A stretch of 64,000 nt of DNA from Streptomyces iranensis (lineage in GTDB: Bacteria > Actinomycetota > Actinomycetes > Streptomycetales > Streptomycetaceae), in NCBI RefSeq assembly GCF_017874715.1, contig NZ_JAGGLR010000016.1, positions 124,001 to 188,000 on the forward strand. The letters are read 5' to 3'. A model generated the notes under the pieces. It saw only the letters and a list, made by a program, of their open reading frames with translations, did not search any database and was not told the DNA's origin. Position 1 is the stretch's first letter, and the number at the start of each line of letters is the position of its first letter. Position numbers and translations under genes: made by a program. This document shows, in pieces, positions 56,457 to 64,000 of the stretch.

Positions 56457-57560
56457 GTGGACATCGGTGTGTATCGTCCGGGCGAGCTGACGGCGGCCGA
56501 CCGGGCGGTGTGGACGGCCATGCAGTCGCAGGCGCATCTGCTGGGCGCGCCGGAGCTGGCGAACCCCTTTCTGTCACCGGAGTTCACGCTGGCCGTCGGC
56601 CGCTGCAGACGCGGGGTGCGGATCGCGGTGGTCCGCGAGGAGGGGGAGCCGGTGGCGTTCTTCCCCTTTCAGCGCACCCGGCTCGGGGTGGGGCGGGCGA
56701 TCGGTCTCGGCCTGTCGGACGCCCAGGGCCTGGTGCACCGGCCCGGGTTCCAGTGGGACGCCCGGGAGCTGCTGCGCGCCTGCGGCCTCACCGTCTGGGA
56801 GTTCGACCATCTCGTGGAGGGGCAGAAGCCGTTCGAGGTGGGGGCCCGCGGCTCCTTCCCCTCCCCCGTGATCGATGTGGAGCGCGGCTACGAGGCGTAT
56901 CTGACCCGGCTGCGCGACCGGTCGCCGAAGTTCACCCGCACCACGCTCGCCAAGGAGCGCAAACTGGGCCGGGACGCGGGCGAGGTGCGCTATGTGCACG
57001 ACGAGCGCGATCCGGCCGTGCTGCGCACCCTGATCGGCTGGAAGTCCGCGCAGTACCGCAGGACCGGGCGCAGCGATCGGTTCGCCCGTCCCTGGATCAT
57101 CCGGCTGGTGGAGCAGCTCTTCCACACCCGCGCCGCCTCCTGCCAGGGGCTGTTGTCGGTGCTGTACGCGGGCGGACGGCCGGTGGCCGCGCATTTCGGG
57201 CTGTGTTCGGAACGGGTGCTCGCCTGTTGGTTTCCGGCCTACGACCCGGCATATGCCAAATTCTCGCCCGGACTTGTGCTGCATCTGCGGATGGCGGAGG
57301 GGGCCGCCGCGCAGGGTATGGACTATCTCGATCTCGGGCGCGGTGAGAAGGAATACAAGGACTCTCTGAAAACACGCGATCTCAGCGTGTCGGAGGGGTG
57401 GGTGACGCGCCGCCATCCGGTGGCGCTCGGTCATCGGGCGCGGCGCGCCCCGGTGCGCGCACTGCGGAATACGGTGGTTTCCCGGCCGGAGCTCTTCGGG
57501 CCGGCCGACCGACTGCTCAAACGCATGGGCAGCCTTCGGGAAAGGGACCCACAAGACTGA
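56457..57560 (+). CDS. FemAB/BioF2-like GNAT acyltransferase
   Basis: 367 residues, GTG start. Tandem-GNAT (CelD/BioF2, acetyltransferase_6) layout: N-terminal NPFLSPEFTLAVGRCRRGVRIAVVREEGEPVAFFPFQR and C-terminal WKSAQYRRTGRSDRFARPWIIRLVEQLF, VLYAGGRPVAAHFGLCSERVLACWFPAYDPAYAKFSPGLVLHLRMAEGAAAQGMDYLDLGRGEKEYKDSLKTR in outline. These enzymes acylate sugars or amino groups during assembly of cell-surface polysaccharide. The position between a membrane protein and glycosyltransferases fits an exopolysaccharide decorating enzyme. Acyl donor unknown. Confidence 0.87.
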   Translation: MDIGVYRPGELTAADRAVWTAMQSQAHLLGAPELANPFLSPEFTLAVGRCRRGVRIAVVREEGEPVAFFPFQRTRLGVGRAIGLGLSDAQGLVHRPGFQWDARELLRACGLTVWEFDHLVEGQKPFEVGARGSFPSPVIDVERGYEAYLTRLRDRSPKFTRTTLAKERKLGRDAGEVRYVHDERDPAVLRTLIGWKSAQYRRTGRSDRFARPWIIRLVEQLFHTRAASCQGLLSVLYAGGRPVAAHFGLCSERVLACWFPAYDPAYAKFSPGLVLHLRMAEGAAAQGMDYLDLGRGEKEYKDSLKTRDLSVSEGWVTRRHPVALGHRARRAPVRALRNTVVSRPELFGPADRLLKRMGSLRERDPQD

Positions 57561-57928
57561 CGAACAAAATTACCAAGGGGGGTGTAGCCGCAACAGGCTT
57601 GCCATAGAGTTTACGACGTCAATACCGTCGTACTTCCACCCGTGCCGGAACCATCATTCCAGGCGGCTCCAGGGGAGGGGCTTCACAGCGTCGCGATGGT
57701 TCCCGGGGCGGGAAACGCGGTAGGGGGGTGCCGCGTCCGGCTGTCCCGGTGCTTTTCGGGGTGTGCCGTGCACGCGGGCCGCGAGGCCAGTAACACCAGC
57801 CAGCTCACTTTTCCTTGTGCGGTGGTCGATGCCGTCATGGGCGGGTGAGAACCCCCCTTTCGAACCGGATACACCAAAGGACCGTCCGTGGGGCGGACGG
57901 TCCACCGGACGAGAGGGAAAACAGACTC
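57561..57928. promoter_or_regulatory. 368-bp intergenic region with inverted repeat, probable internal promoter
   Basis: AT-richer than its neighbours. TACGACG-TCAATAC-CGTCGTA (57612-57632) is an exact 7-bp-arm repeat with a 7-bp spacer, preceded by TTGCCA (57599-57604). No gene seen. The glycosyltransferases downstream may have their own promoter here. Confidence 0.5.
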
Positions 57929-58741
57929 ATGAGCTCCTTTCTGCGCCCGGCCGTGCCGGAAATTGGTCCGGCGGCCGGTACGCATCCGTACCGCCCGGTG
58001 TCCTCTCATCTCGCGATAGCGCCACCGGTGAGCGTCGTGATTCCGGCGATGAACGAGGCCGAGAATCTTCCGTACGTTTTCAAAACCCTTCCCGACTGGA
58101 TCCATGAAGTGGTCCTGGTCGACGGCAATTCCACCGACGACACGGTCCGGGTGGCCCGGGAACTGTGGCCCGAGGTGAAAGTCGTCGCACAGTCCGGCAA
58201 GGGCAAGGGGGACGCGCTCATCACCGGATTCGCCGCCTGCACCGGCGAGATCGTGGTAATGATCGACGCGGATGGCTCCGCCGATGGTGCGGAGATCGTC
58301 AGCTATGTGTCGGCGCTGGTTTCGGGCGCCGATTTCGCCAAGGGCTCGCGCTTCGCCAACGGCGGTGGCACGGACGACATGACGACGATCCGCAGGCTCG
58401 GCAATCGCGCGCTCACCTCGATCGTCAACCGCAAGTTCGGCGCCCGCTACACCGATCTCTGCTACGGCTACAACGCCTTCTGGCGCCACTGCCTCGATGA
58501 GATCGCGCTGGACTGCGCCGGGTTCGAGGTGGAGACGCTGATGAACATCCGGGTGGTCAAGGCGGGGCTGCGGGTCCAGGAGATCCCCAGCCATGAGTAC
58601 GAGCGCATCCACGGCGCGAGCAATCTGCGGGCCGTCCGCGACGGGCTGCGGGTGCTGAAGGTGATCCTGCGCGAGCGCGGCGCCCGGCGACCGCGCCGCC
58701 CCGCGGTGGCGCCCGCGGCGGTCCGGGGGGAGGCGTCTTGA
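57929..58741 (+). CDS. GT2-family glycosyltransferase (DPM1/polyprenyl-phosphate type)
   Basis: 270 residues from ATG 57929, GAGAGGG upstream. GT-A fold: VSVVIPAMNEAENLPYVFKTL, VLVDGNSTDDTVRVA, GKGKGDALITGFAACTGEIVVMIDADGSADG (DxD equivalent), and ERIHGASNLRAVRDGLRVLKVIL near the end, as in dolichyl-phosphate-mannose synthase-like enzymes. It lacks the C-terminal membrane helices of some relatives. Likely moves a hexose from an NDP-sugar to a lipid phosphate or growing glycan. Its stop overlaps the start of the next glycosyltransferase (TTGA). Confidence 0.9.
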   Translation: MSSFLRPAVPEIGPAAGTHPYRPVSSHLAIAPPVSVVIPAMNEAENLPYVFKTLPDWIHEVVLVDGNSTDDTVRVARELWPEVKVVAQSGKGKGDALITGFAACTGEIVVMIDADGSADGAEIVSYVSALVSGADFAKGSRFANGGGTDDMTTIRRLGNRALTSIVNRKFGARYTDLCYGYNAFWRHCLDEIALDCAGFEVETLMNIRVVKAGLRVQEIPSHEYERIHGASNLRAVRDGLRVLKVILRERGARRPRRPAVAPAAVRGEAS

Positions 58742-59943
58742 CGGTGCGCCCGGTCCCGGCGCCCGAGGAGGGGACGGCGCCGAGGGTGCGGATCTCCGTG
58801 GTGATCTGCGTCTACACCGAGGACCGCTGGGACGACATCCTCGCCGCGGTGGACTCGGTGCGGGCCCAGTCGCTGCCCGCCCACGAGACGCTCCTGGTGG
58901 TGGACCACAACGCCCGTCTGCTGCGGCGGCTGCTGGACCGCTACGAGGACGAACGGGGGGCCACGGCGGCGACGGGCCAGGCGGAGACGGATCAGGGGGA
59001 GACGGGCCAGGCGGAGACGGGTCAGGCAGAGACGGGTCAGGGGGTGCGGGTGCTCGCCAACGCGGGCCCCCGCGGCCTGTCCTCCGGCCGTAACACCGGC
59101 ATCGCGGCCTCGCACGGCGAGGTGATCGCCTTCCTCGACGACGACGCGGTCGCAGAGCGGGACTGGCTGCGCCACTTCGCCGCCGCGTACGCCGACCCAC
59201 GGGTCATGGCGGTCGGCGGGCGCACCGTCCCGGTGTGGGCGTCGCGCCGCCGCCCGGCATGGTTCCCCGATGAGTTCGACTGGGTGGTGGGGTGCACCTA
59301 CCGGGGGCTGCCGCCGGGGCGGGTGCGGGTACGCAACGTCCTGGGCGGGAACGCCTCGTTCCGCAGGGAGGCGTTCGACGCCGCCGGGGGCTTCGCGAGC
59401 GGGATCGGCCGGGACGGCGACCGGCGCCCACTGGGCTGTGAGGAGACCGAGCTGTGCATCCGGCTCGCCCGCGCCCGGCCGGACGCGCTGCTGCTGATCG
59501 ACGACCGTGCGGTGATCCACCACAAGGTGCCCGCCGCGCGCGAACGCTTCGCCTACTTCCGGTCGCGGGCGTACGCCGAGGGCCTCTCCAAGGCCCTGGT
59601 GACGCGCAGCGTGGGCGCCCAGGCGGGCCTGGAGACCGAGCGCCGCTACACCACCCGGGTGCTGCCCGCGGGAATCGCCCGCGGGCTGCGGGACGCCCTG
59701 CTCGGCCGCGCGGGCGGGGCCGGTCGGGCGGGCGCGATCGTGGCGGGCGTCGCGGCGGCGGCGGGCGGCTATGTGGTGGGCACCGCACGCGCCCGCCGCG
59801 GCGGCCCCCGCTTCACGATCGCGGCGGTGCCGGACCCATCGGTGCCAGGCCCTGCGGTGCCAACGGCGGTGCCGGACCCCTCAGCGCCAAGCGCCCGAGC
59901 CGACGACGGACCAGCCCGATCGGGACACGAGGGGGCGGCATGA
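58738..59943 (+). CDS. GT2-family glycosyltransferase with QAETG repeat insert
   Basis: 401 residues from TTG 58738 (GGGGAGG 4 bp upstream); GTG 58744 is an alternative. VRISVVICVYTEDRWDDILAAVDSVRAQSLPAHETLLVVDHNA starts the GT-A domain. GLSSGRNTGIAASHGEVIAFLDDDAVAERDWL holds the DDD metal site, and NASFRREAFDAAGGF and CEETELCIRLARARP the acceptor side. An insert (about residues 78-102) repeats GQAETG and variants, coded by roughly 15-bp units (58970-59045). The C-terminal 60 residues are Ala/Pro/Ser-rich. Its stop overlaps the next start (ATGA at 59940). Confidence 0.88.
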   Translation: MTVRPVPAPEEGTAPRVRISVVICVYTEDRWDDILAAVDSVRAQSLPAHETLLVVDHNARLLRRLLDRYEDERGATAATGQAETDQGETGQAETGQAETGQGVRVLANAGPRGLSSGRNTGIAASHGEVIAFLDDDAVAERDWLRHFAAAYADPRVMAVGGRTVPVWASRRRPAWFPDEFDWVVGCTYRGLPPGRVRVRNVLGGNASFRREAFDAAGGFASGIGRDGDRRPLGCEETELCIRLARARPDALLLIDDRAVIHHKVPAARERFAYFRSRAYAEGLSKALVTRSVGAQAGLETERRYTTRVLPAGIARGLRDALLGRAGGAGRAGAIVAGVAAAAGGYVVGTARARRGGPRFTIAAVPDPSVPGPAVPTAVPDPSAPSARADDGPARSGHEGAA

Positions 59944-60446
59944 GCGGAAGAGTCGGGCCCACCGGACCGCGAAGGGCCTCGGCGGGCGACGCACCGGGCG
60001 AAAGCCCGGTGGGCGGCACGCCCAGCCGGAGCCCGGCGAGGGCCACGCCCGGCGGGAAACCGGCGAGCGCCACACCCAGCCGGAAACCGGCGAGCGCCAC
60101 ACCCAGCCGGAAACCGGCGAGCGCCACACCCAGCGGGAAACCGGTGGGCGGCACGGTCGGCGGGAGCCCGGCGAGCGCCACACCCAGCGGGAAACCGGCG
60201 AGCGCCACACCCAGCGGGAAACCGGCGAGCGCCACACCCAGCGGGAAACCGGTGGGCGGCACACCCGGCGGGAGCCCGGTGGGCGGCACGGTCGGCGGGA
60301 AACCGGGCGGTGGCGCGCCGGGCGGTAGCCCGGTTGGCGGCCCGCCCGGCGCCCGCCCGGCATGCGTCACGGTCGGCGCCAGAGCGGCACGCGTCACGGT
60401 CGCGGCCGTGGGCCGTGGCGGCGTCGGTCGGGGAGGCTCCCCGTGA
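59940..60446 (+). CDS. Repeat-rich Pro/Ala/Ser/Thr protein, coupled to both neighbours
   Basis: 168 residues. ATG 59940 lies in the stop of the upstream glycosyltransferase (ATGA), and its own stop overlaps the GTG of the deacetylase (GTGA at 60443). Residues 22-138 are 13 tandem nine-residue units, consensus KPASATPSG, with variants such as KPVGGTPGG. The 4-bp overlaps on both sides are the main support for a real gene; otherwise its composition could suggest an intergenic repeat. No signal peptide is obvious. Pro/Thr/Ser repeats of this kind could be O-glycosylated or act as a spacer. The same DNA is open in other frames on both strands because the unit is 27 bp. Confidence 0.5.
   Translation: MSGRVGPTGPRRASAGDAPGESPVGGTPSRSPARATPGGKPASATPSRKPASATPSRKPASATPSGKPVGGTVGGSPASATPSGKPASATPSGKPASATPSGKPVGGTPGGSPVGGTVGGKPGGGAPGGSPVGGPPGARPACVTVGARAARVTVAAVGRGGVGRGGSP
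60003..60353. repeat. 13 tandem copies of a 27-bp unit
   Basis: Unit about GGGAAACCGGCGAGCGCCAC plus ACCCAGC, with several copies identical for over 25 bp. Codes for KPASATPSG repeats in the frame of the 59940 gene. Confidence 0.9.
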
Positions 60447-61252
60447 CGACAGGGCCGGTGCCGATCCTGATGTACCACGCGGTGGCCCACACCCCCGCGC
60501 GGGCCACCCGTGCGCTGTCCGTCGCGCCGGGCGCGTTCGCCGAGCAGATGGCGCTGCTCGGCGAGCGCGGCTTCACCCCGGTCAGCTGCGCGCGGCTGGC
60601 CGACGCCTGGCGCGGCGGCTCCTCGCTGCCGCCCAGGCCCGTGGTGGTGACCTTCGACGACGGCTACGAAGGCGTGCACCGCCACGCCCTCCCCGTCCTC
60701 GACCGCCACGGCTTCGCGGCCACGCTCTTCGCGGCCACCGGCTGGCTGCGCGGTCCGCACCAGGCGGCCGGGGCCCTGGACCTGATGCTCGACTGGGGCC
60801 AGGTGCGCGAACTGGCCAAGGCGGGGGTAGAGATCGGCGGGCACAGCCACACCCACCCGCAGCTGGACCAGCTCTCCGACGCCCGGCTGTGGTTCGAGGT
60901 GGCCCATTGCCGGGATCTGCTCACCGCCGAACTGGGCCGTCCGCCCGTGTCGTTCGCGTACCCCTACGGCTACTCCAGCCGCCGGGTGCGCCGGGTGGTG
61001 CGCTCGGCCGGGTTCGGGGTGTCCCTCGCGGTGGGCAACGCGCTTGCCGCGCGCGGTCAGGGCCCGTACGCGCTGCGCCGGGTCACCGTGCGGCGCTCCA
61101 CCGGCATCGAGGAGTTCGAGCGGCTGGTGTCCGGGCGGGCGCTGTGCCGCGACTTCGCCCGGGACCGGGCCCTCACCAAGGGGTACGCCCTGGTGCGCCG
61201 ATCCCGTCAGCTCTCCCGGCTTCCACGGCAGGTTCTACGGAAGGTGACGTAA
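60443..61252 (+). CDS. Polysaccharide deacetylase (NodB/CE4 family)
   Basis: 269 residues, GTG 60443 with GGGAGG 7 bp upstream. CE4 motifs: PILMYHAVAH at the start, VVVTFDDGYEGVHRHALPVLDRHGFAATLFAATGW (catalytic Asp-Asp, motif 1), EIGGHSHTHPQLDQLSD (metal His pair, motif 2), and PPVSFAYPYGYSSRRVRRVV (motif 3). No signal peptide, so it probably acts at the cytosolic face or on a lipid-linked precursor. It removes N- or O-acetyl groups from a glycan. Confidence 0.92.
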   Translation: MTTGPVPILMYHAVAHTPARATRALSVAPGAFAEQMALLGERGFTPVSCARLADAWRGGSSLPPRPVVVTFDDGYEGVHRHALPVLDRHGFAATLFAATGWLRGPHQAAGALDLMLDWGQVRELAKAGVEIGGHSHTHPQLDQLSDARLWFEVAHCRDLLTAELGRPPVSFAYPYGYSSRRVRRVVRSAGFGVSLAVGNALAARGQGPYALRRVTVRRSTGIEEFERLVSGRALCRDFARDRALTKGYALVRRSRQLSRLPRQVLRKVT

Positions 61253-61256
61253 GCCC

Positions 61257-64000
61257 GTGTCCGACACGACCATCCGGACCGAGGAGCGGACGGCCGCCGA
61301 GCGGCCGTCCGGCGGCCGGAGCGGCGAGCACGCCCCGCTGTTCCGCAACGCCTACGCGCTGATGCTCAACACGGGCATCTCCGCGGTCCTCGGCCTCGGC
61401 TTCTGGCTGGCCGCCGCCCGCTACTACACGGAGGACGCGGTCGGCCAGGGCTCGGCGGCCATCGCCGCGATGAAGCTCCTCGCGGGGCTCACCGCGGTCA
61501 CCCTCACGGGCGCGCTGGCCCGGTTCATCCCGGTCGCCGGGCGGACCACGGGCCGGCTGGTGTTCTCCACCTACGCGGCCAGTTCGGTGGTCGTGGCGCT
61601 GGCCGCGGTGGTCTTCCTGCTCACGCTGAACTCCTGGGGGCCGTCGTACCGCTTTCTGCACGGCACGGTGCACGGCCTCGGCTTCATCGTCGCGGTCGTC
61701 GGCTGGTCGCTGCTGACCCTCCAGGACGGGGTGCTGACCGGGCTGCGCAGCGCGGTCTGGGTGCCGGTGGGCAATACGGTGTTCTCCGCCGCCAAGCTGC
61801 TGCTGCTCATCGCGCTGGCCGCCGCGATCCCGACCGCCGGGGTGTTCGTGTCCTGGGTGGCCTCGATCGCGGTGTCCGTACTGCCGCTGGGCTGGCTGGT
61901 GTTCCGCCGTCTGGTGCCCCGGCATATCAGGGCGACGGAGGGGCGGGCCCGGCCCGCGGGTCCCCGGGAGATGGGCCGCTTCCTCGCCGGGGACTACACC
62001 GGGTCGCTGTTCTCGCTCGCGGTCGTCTACGCCGTGCCGGTGATCGTCGCCTCGCAGGTCAGCGCGGCCGACAACGCGTACTTCTACATCACGACCACCA
62101 TCGGCGGCACCACGAATCTGCTGGCCGTCAACATGGGCTCCTCGCTGACCGTCGAGGGCTCGCACGACCCGGCCCGGCTCGCCGAGAACTGCCGCGCGGC
62201 GCTGCGCCGGATGGCCCGCATCATGGTCCCGGTCTGCCTCTTCCTCTTCGTCTTCGCACCCCAGATCCTCGGCGTCTTCGGCGACGGCTACGCGGAGGCG
62301 GCGGCGCCGCTGCTGCGCTGGCTCGCGGTGGGTGCGGCGCTGCGGGTGGTCATCGAGGTGTACTTCGCGGTGCTGCGCGCGCAGAGCCGTACCTCGGGTC
62401 TCGCGGTGCTCCAGGGGCTGCTGTGTGTGCTGGTGCTGGGGCTGACGTTGCTGCTGCTGCCGCGGATGGGGCTTACGGGGGCCGGGGTCGCGGAGATCTC
62501 CAGCCTGGCGGTGATCGCGACGATCGCGGCGGTAAGGCTGCGCCGCGTGCTCAAGGGGGAGGCGGGGGCGCCGGTCGCGGAGCCGCCATCGACTCCCTCG
62601 TCCCCGGCGCCGCTGCCGGAGCAGCGCACCGCGCCGGACGGCGATCTGGCGGACCTCGCGGTCGACGGCGACCGCCGCCGCAAGCACCACCACGCGGACC
62701 ACTACGGCACCCGCTGGGCCCTCCGCGCCGCCCTCGACACGGACACCCTCGCGCTCGGCATCCGCATCCGCATGCGCTTGCCGTCCGCGGCCCCGCTGTC
62801 TGCCGACGGCACGGGCTCGGACTTGGACTCGGAGTCGGAGTCGGACTCGGGCTCGGGCTCGGGCTCGGAATCCGGCCCCCGGGCCCGCGCCGAGCGCACG
62901 GACCGCCCGACCGGCGAACGTCACACGGCACGAAACGGCCCGGCTCCCGGGCCCCTCGGCCCCGTCAACGGCCCCGTCAACGGCCCGGTCAAGGGCCCGG
63001 ACGACGACGCGGGTCCCGCCGGGGCGTCCGCCGGGGACGCGGCCGGTGCGCCGCGCATCCCGGCCGCCGGGGGTACGGCCGGGCCCAAGGACCGGTGGCC
63101 GGTGCTGAAGCCGGGCCCCTTGGGGACGGCGGATGCGAAGCTCCGGCAACCCGGTGCGGAACGCGGCCCGGCCGAGCCTCCCGAGGCCAAGCGGAGGTGG
63201 TCGATCGCCGATTCGCCGCACGGCGAGCCGATCGGCCAGGGCAGTGCCAACGCGTCGCAGGCGCGGAGCGGGGCTGGTGGGGTGCTGTCGGGGGCCGGGG
63301 CCTCGGCTCTCGCCGGGGCCGGGCCGCAGGCGATGATGGCCTCGGCCGCACCGCCCGCCGCCGAACCCGCAGGACGGCAGCGGGGCCAGGGGCCCACGGG
63401 ACCCACAGGACCCACGGGACCCGCGGGCCTACCCGCCGCCGGGTCCGCCGGACCCGCCGGACCCGCCGAGTCCGCCGGGCCACGAGCAGGGCGGAAAGGC
63501 GCGGCCGTCCTGTGGGCGGTCGCGGGCTCCGGGCTTGCGCTCTACTGGGTGCCGCTGTTGCGCCTGGACGACGGCGATCTCGACCGTATGGGTGGGCTCG
63601 GGCTTGTCTCGGTGCTGCCCAAGGCCACCCTGCTCGGGGCCGCGCTGCTGATCGCCGCCTTCGCGGGTGCGCTGCGGCTCGCGCGGCCGCGCCGCGCCCT
63701 GCTGACCGTCGTCCTCCTCGCGACCGTCGTCTCTCTGCACGCCGTGCCCGCCGTGCTGGAGGCGCAGCCGCGGTTCCCGACCGCGTGGCAGCATCTGGGG
63801 TTCCTGGACTACATCGGCCGGACCGGTCACGCCGTGCCGGATCTCGACGCGCGCTGGAGCTGGCCCGGATTCTTCGCCGGGGCCGCGTTCCTCGCCCAGG
63901 CGGCCGGGGTGCACGACCTCTCCGAGGTGCTGCGCTGGTGGCCGACGCTCCTCCAGTTGCTCTGTCTCGCCCCGCTGATGGTGCTGTTGCGCGCCCTGCG
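61257..64000 (+). CDS. Large fusion: Wzx/MATE-like polysaccharide flippase plus multi-helix C-domain (3' end beyond window)
   Basis: GTG 61257 (GGAAGG upstream); one frame stays open to the window end, at least 914 residues. Residues about 25-430 are a polysaccharide flippase-like transporter: LFRNAYALMLNTGISAVLGLGFWLAAARYYTEDAVGQGSAA, then repeated helix pairs, ending SLAVIATIAAVRLRRVL. A 310-residue hydrophilic linker follows, with acidic Ser repeats (SESDSGSGSGSE), VNGPVNGPVKGP, and collagen-like GPTGPTGPTGPAG. A second membrane region starts near residue 745 (AAVLWAVAGSGLALYWVPLLRL and further helices), resembling the start of a large glycosyltransferase-type membrane protein. The fusion would couple export and assembly of the glycan. 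Confidence 0.75.
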   Translation, partial: MSDTTIRTEERTAAERPSGGRSGEHAPLFRNAYALMLNTGISAVLGLGFWLAAARYYTEDAVGQGSAAIAAMKLLAGLTAVTLTGALARFIPVAGRTTGRLVFSTYAASSVVVALAAVVFLLTLNSWGPSYRFLHGTVHGLGFIVAVVGWSLLTLQDGVLTGLRSAVWVPVGNTVFSAAKLLLLIALAAAIPTAGVFVSWVASIAVSVLPLGWLVFRRLVPRHIRATEGRARPAGPREMGRFLAGDYTGSLFSLAVVYAVPVIVASQVSAADNAYFYITTTIGGTTNLLAVNMGSSLTVEGSHDPARLAENCRAALRRMARIMVPVCLFLFVFAPQILGVFGDGYAEAAAPLLRWLAVGAALRVVIEVYFAVLRAQSRTSGLAVLQGLLCVLVLGLTLLLLPRMGLTGAGVAEISSLAVIATIAAVRLRRVLKGEAGAPVAEPPSTPSSPAPLPEQRTAPDGDLADLAVDGDRRRKHHHADHYGTRWALRAALDTDTLALGIRIRMRLPSAAPLSADGTGSDLDSESESDSGSGSGSESGPRARAERTDRPTGERHTARNGPAPGPLGPVNGPVNGPVKGPDDDAGPAGASAGDAAGAPRIPAAGGTAGPKDRWPVLKPGPLGTADAKLRQPGAERGPAEPPEAKRRWSIADSPHGEPIGQGSANASQARSGAGGVLSGAGASALAGAGPQAMMASAAPPAAEPAGRQRGQGPTGPTGPTGPAGLPAAGSAGPAGPAESAGPRAGRKGAAVLWAVAGSGLALYWVPLLRLDDGDLDRMGGLGLVSVLPKATLLGAALLIAAFAGALRLARPRRALLTVVLLATVVSLHAVPAVLEAQPRFPTAWQHLGFLDYIGRTGHAVPDLDARWSWPGFFAGAAFLAQAAGVHDLSEVLRWWPTLLQLLCLAPLMVLLRAL

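Noticed and set aside
60003..60353. CRISPR array
   Set aside because: 27-bp units abut directly without unique spacers; they code for an amino-acid repeat.
59813..60907. 364-residue minus-strand protein with GFPLGVALAG repeats
   Set aside because: Antisense to the deacetylase, no start signal, and explained by the 27-bp unit being divisible by three.
1..64000. tRNA, rRNA, integrase, transposase or attachment site
   Set aside because: I looked for cloverleaf tRNA-like stretches, rRNA-like conserved blocks, and DDE or tyrosine/serine recombinase genes and found none; absence is based on reading only.

Overview
The window is a stretch of Streptomyces-type chromosome (or a very close relative). 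It has very high G+C, strongly G/C-biased third codon positions, many GTG and a few TTG starts, 4-bp stop/start overlaps, TetR/HxlR/GntR/SigJ regulators, and large numbers of GC-rich palindromic intergenic repeats. I saw no rRNA, tRNA, transposase, phage gene or CRISPR array. The window begins inside a flavoprotein gene and ends inside a membrane polysaccharide gene.

Layout. 1-6 kb: a flavin dehydrogenase (partial), a Gly/Tyr-repeat membrane protein, a Nudix-DUF202-DUF202 operon, and a quinone-reductase-like / F420-dinucleotide-reductase-like / HxlR group with a perfect 14-bp-arm operator. 6.3-11.9 kb: a catabolic divergon (APH-like kinase, acyl-CoA dehydrogenase, SDR, acyl-CoA ligase, TetR) whose gene content mirrors the Pseudomonas lva (4-hydroxyacid) pathway. 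The same operator-like motif precedes both arms and also a molybdopterin oxidoreductase 31 kb away. 12-19.9 kb: LysR, an alpha/beta-hydrolase-like protein, a secreted penicillin acylase, a zinc-ribbon protein, and a MaoC/TetR pair sharing a second motif.

19.9-34.6 kb is the most interesting block. It holds a fused aminodeoxychorismate synthase (PabAB), a short class II DAHP synthase, IspH, a long-chain polyprenyl synthase, IspG, a 4-hydroxybenzoate-hydroxylase-like flavoprotein, a UbiA prenyltransferase, an AMP-forming ligase, a seven-helix Pyr4/DmtA-type terpene cyclase, and an MMPL exporter. Read together these would supply an aminobenzoate and a C15-C20 prenyl diphosphate, join them, cyclise the chain and export the product, so this looks like a biosynthetic cluster for an aryl meroterpenoid. 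A PabC-like PLP enzyme lies just beyond (35.7 kb), but it is coupled to sigJ, so its membership is uncertain.

34.6-35.7 kb holds a roughly 30-copy tandem array of a 23-bp GC palindrome. 36-48 kb: sigJ, a DUF402 protein, a citrate-type transporter with an MFS exporter, the molybdopterin oxidoreductase, a TetR divergent from hmgA (homogentisate dioxygenase), a GntR regulator, and an orphan protein resembling the C-terminal domain of type ISP restriction enzymes. 48-54.5 kb: a DUF4331 exported protein, a TPR protein, a nickel/cobalt-exporter-like protein and a Ser/Thr kinase. 54.8-64 kb: a GDSL lipase, then a surface-polysaccharide operon (FemAB-like acetyltransferase, two GT2 enzymes, a repeat-rich ORF locked between them and a deacetylase by 4-bp overlaps, and a large Wzx-like fusion).
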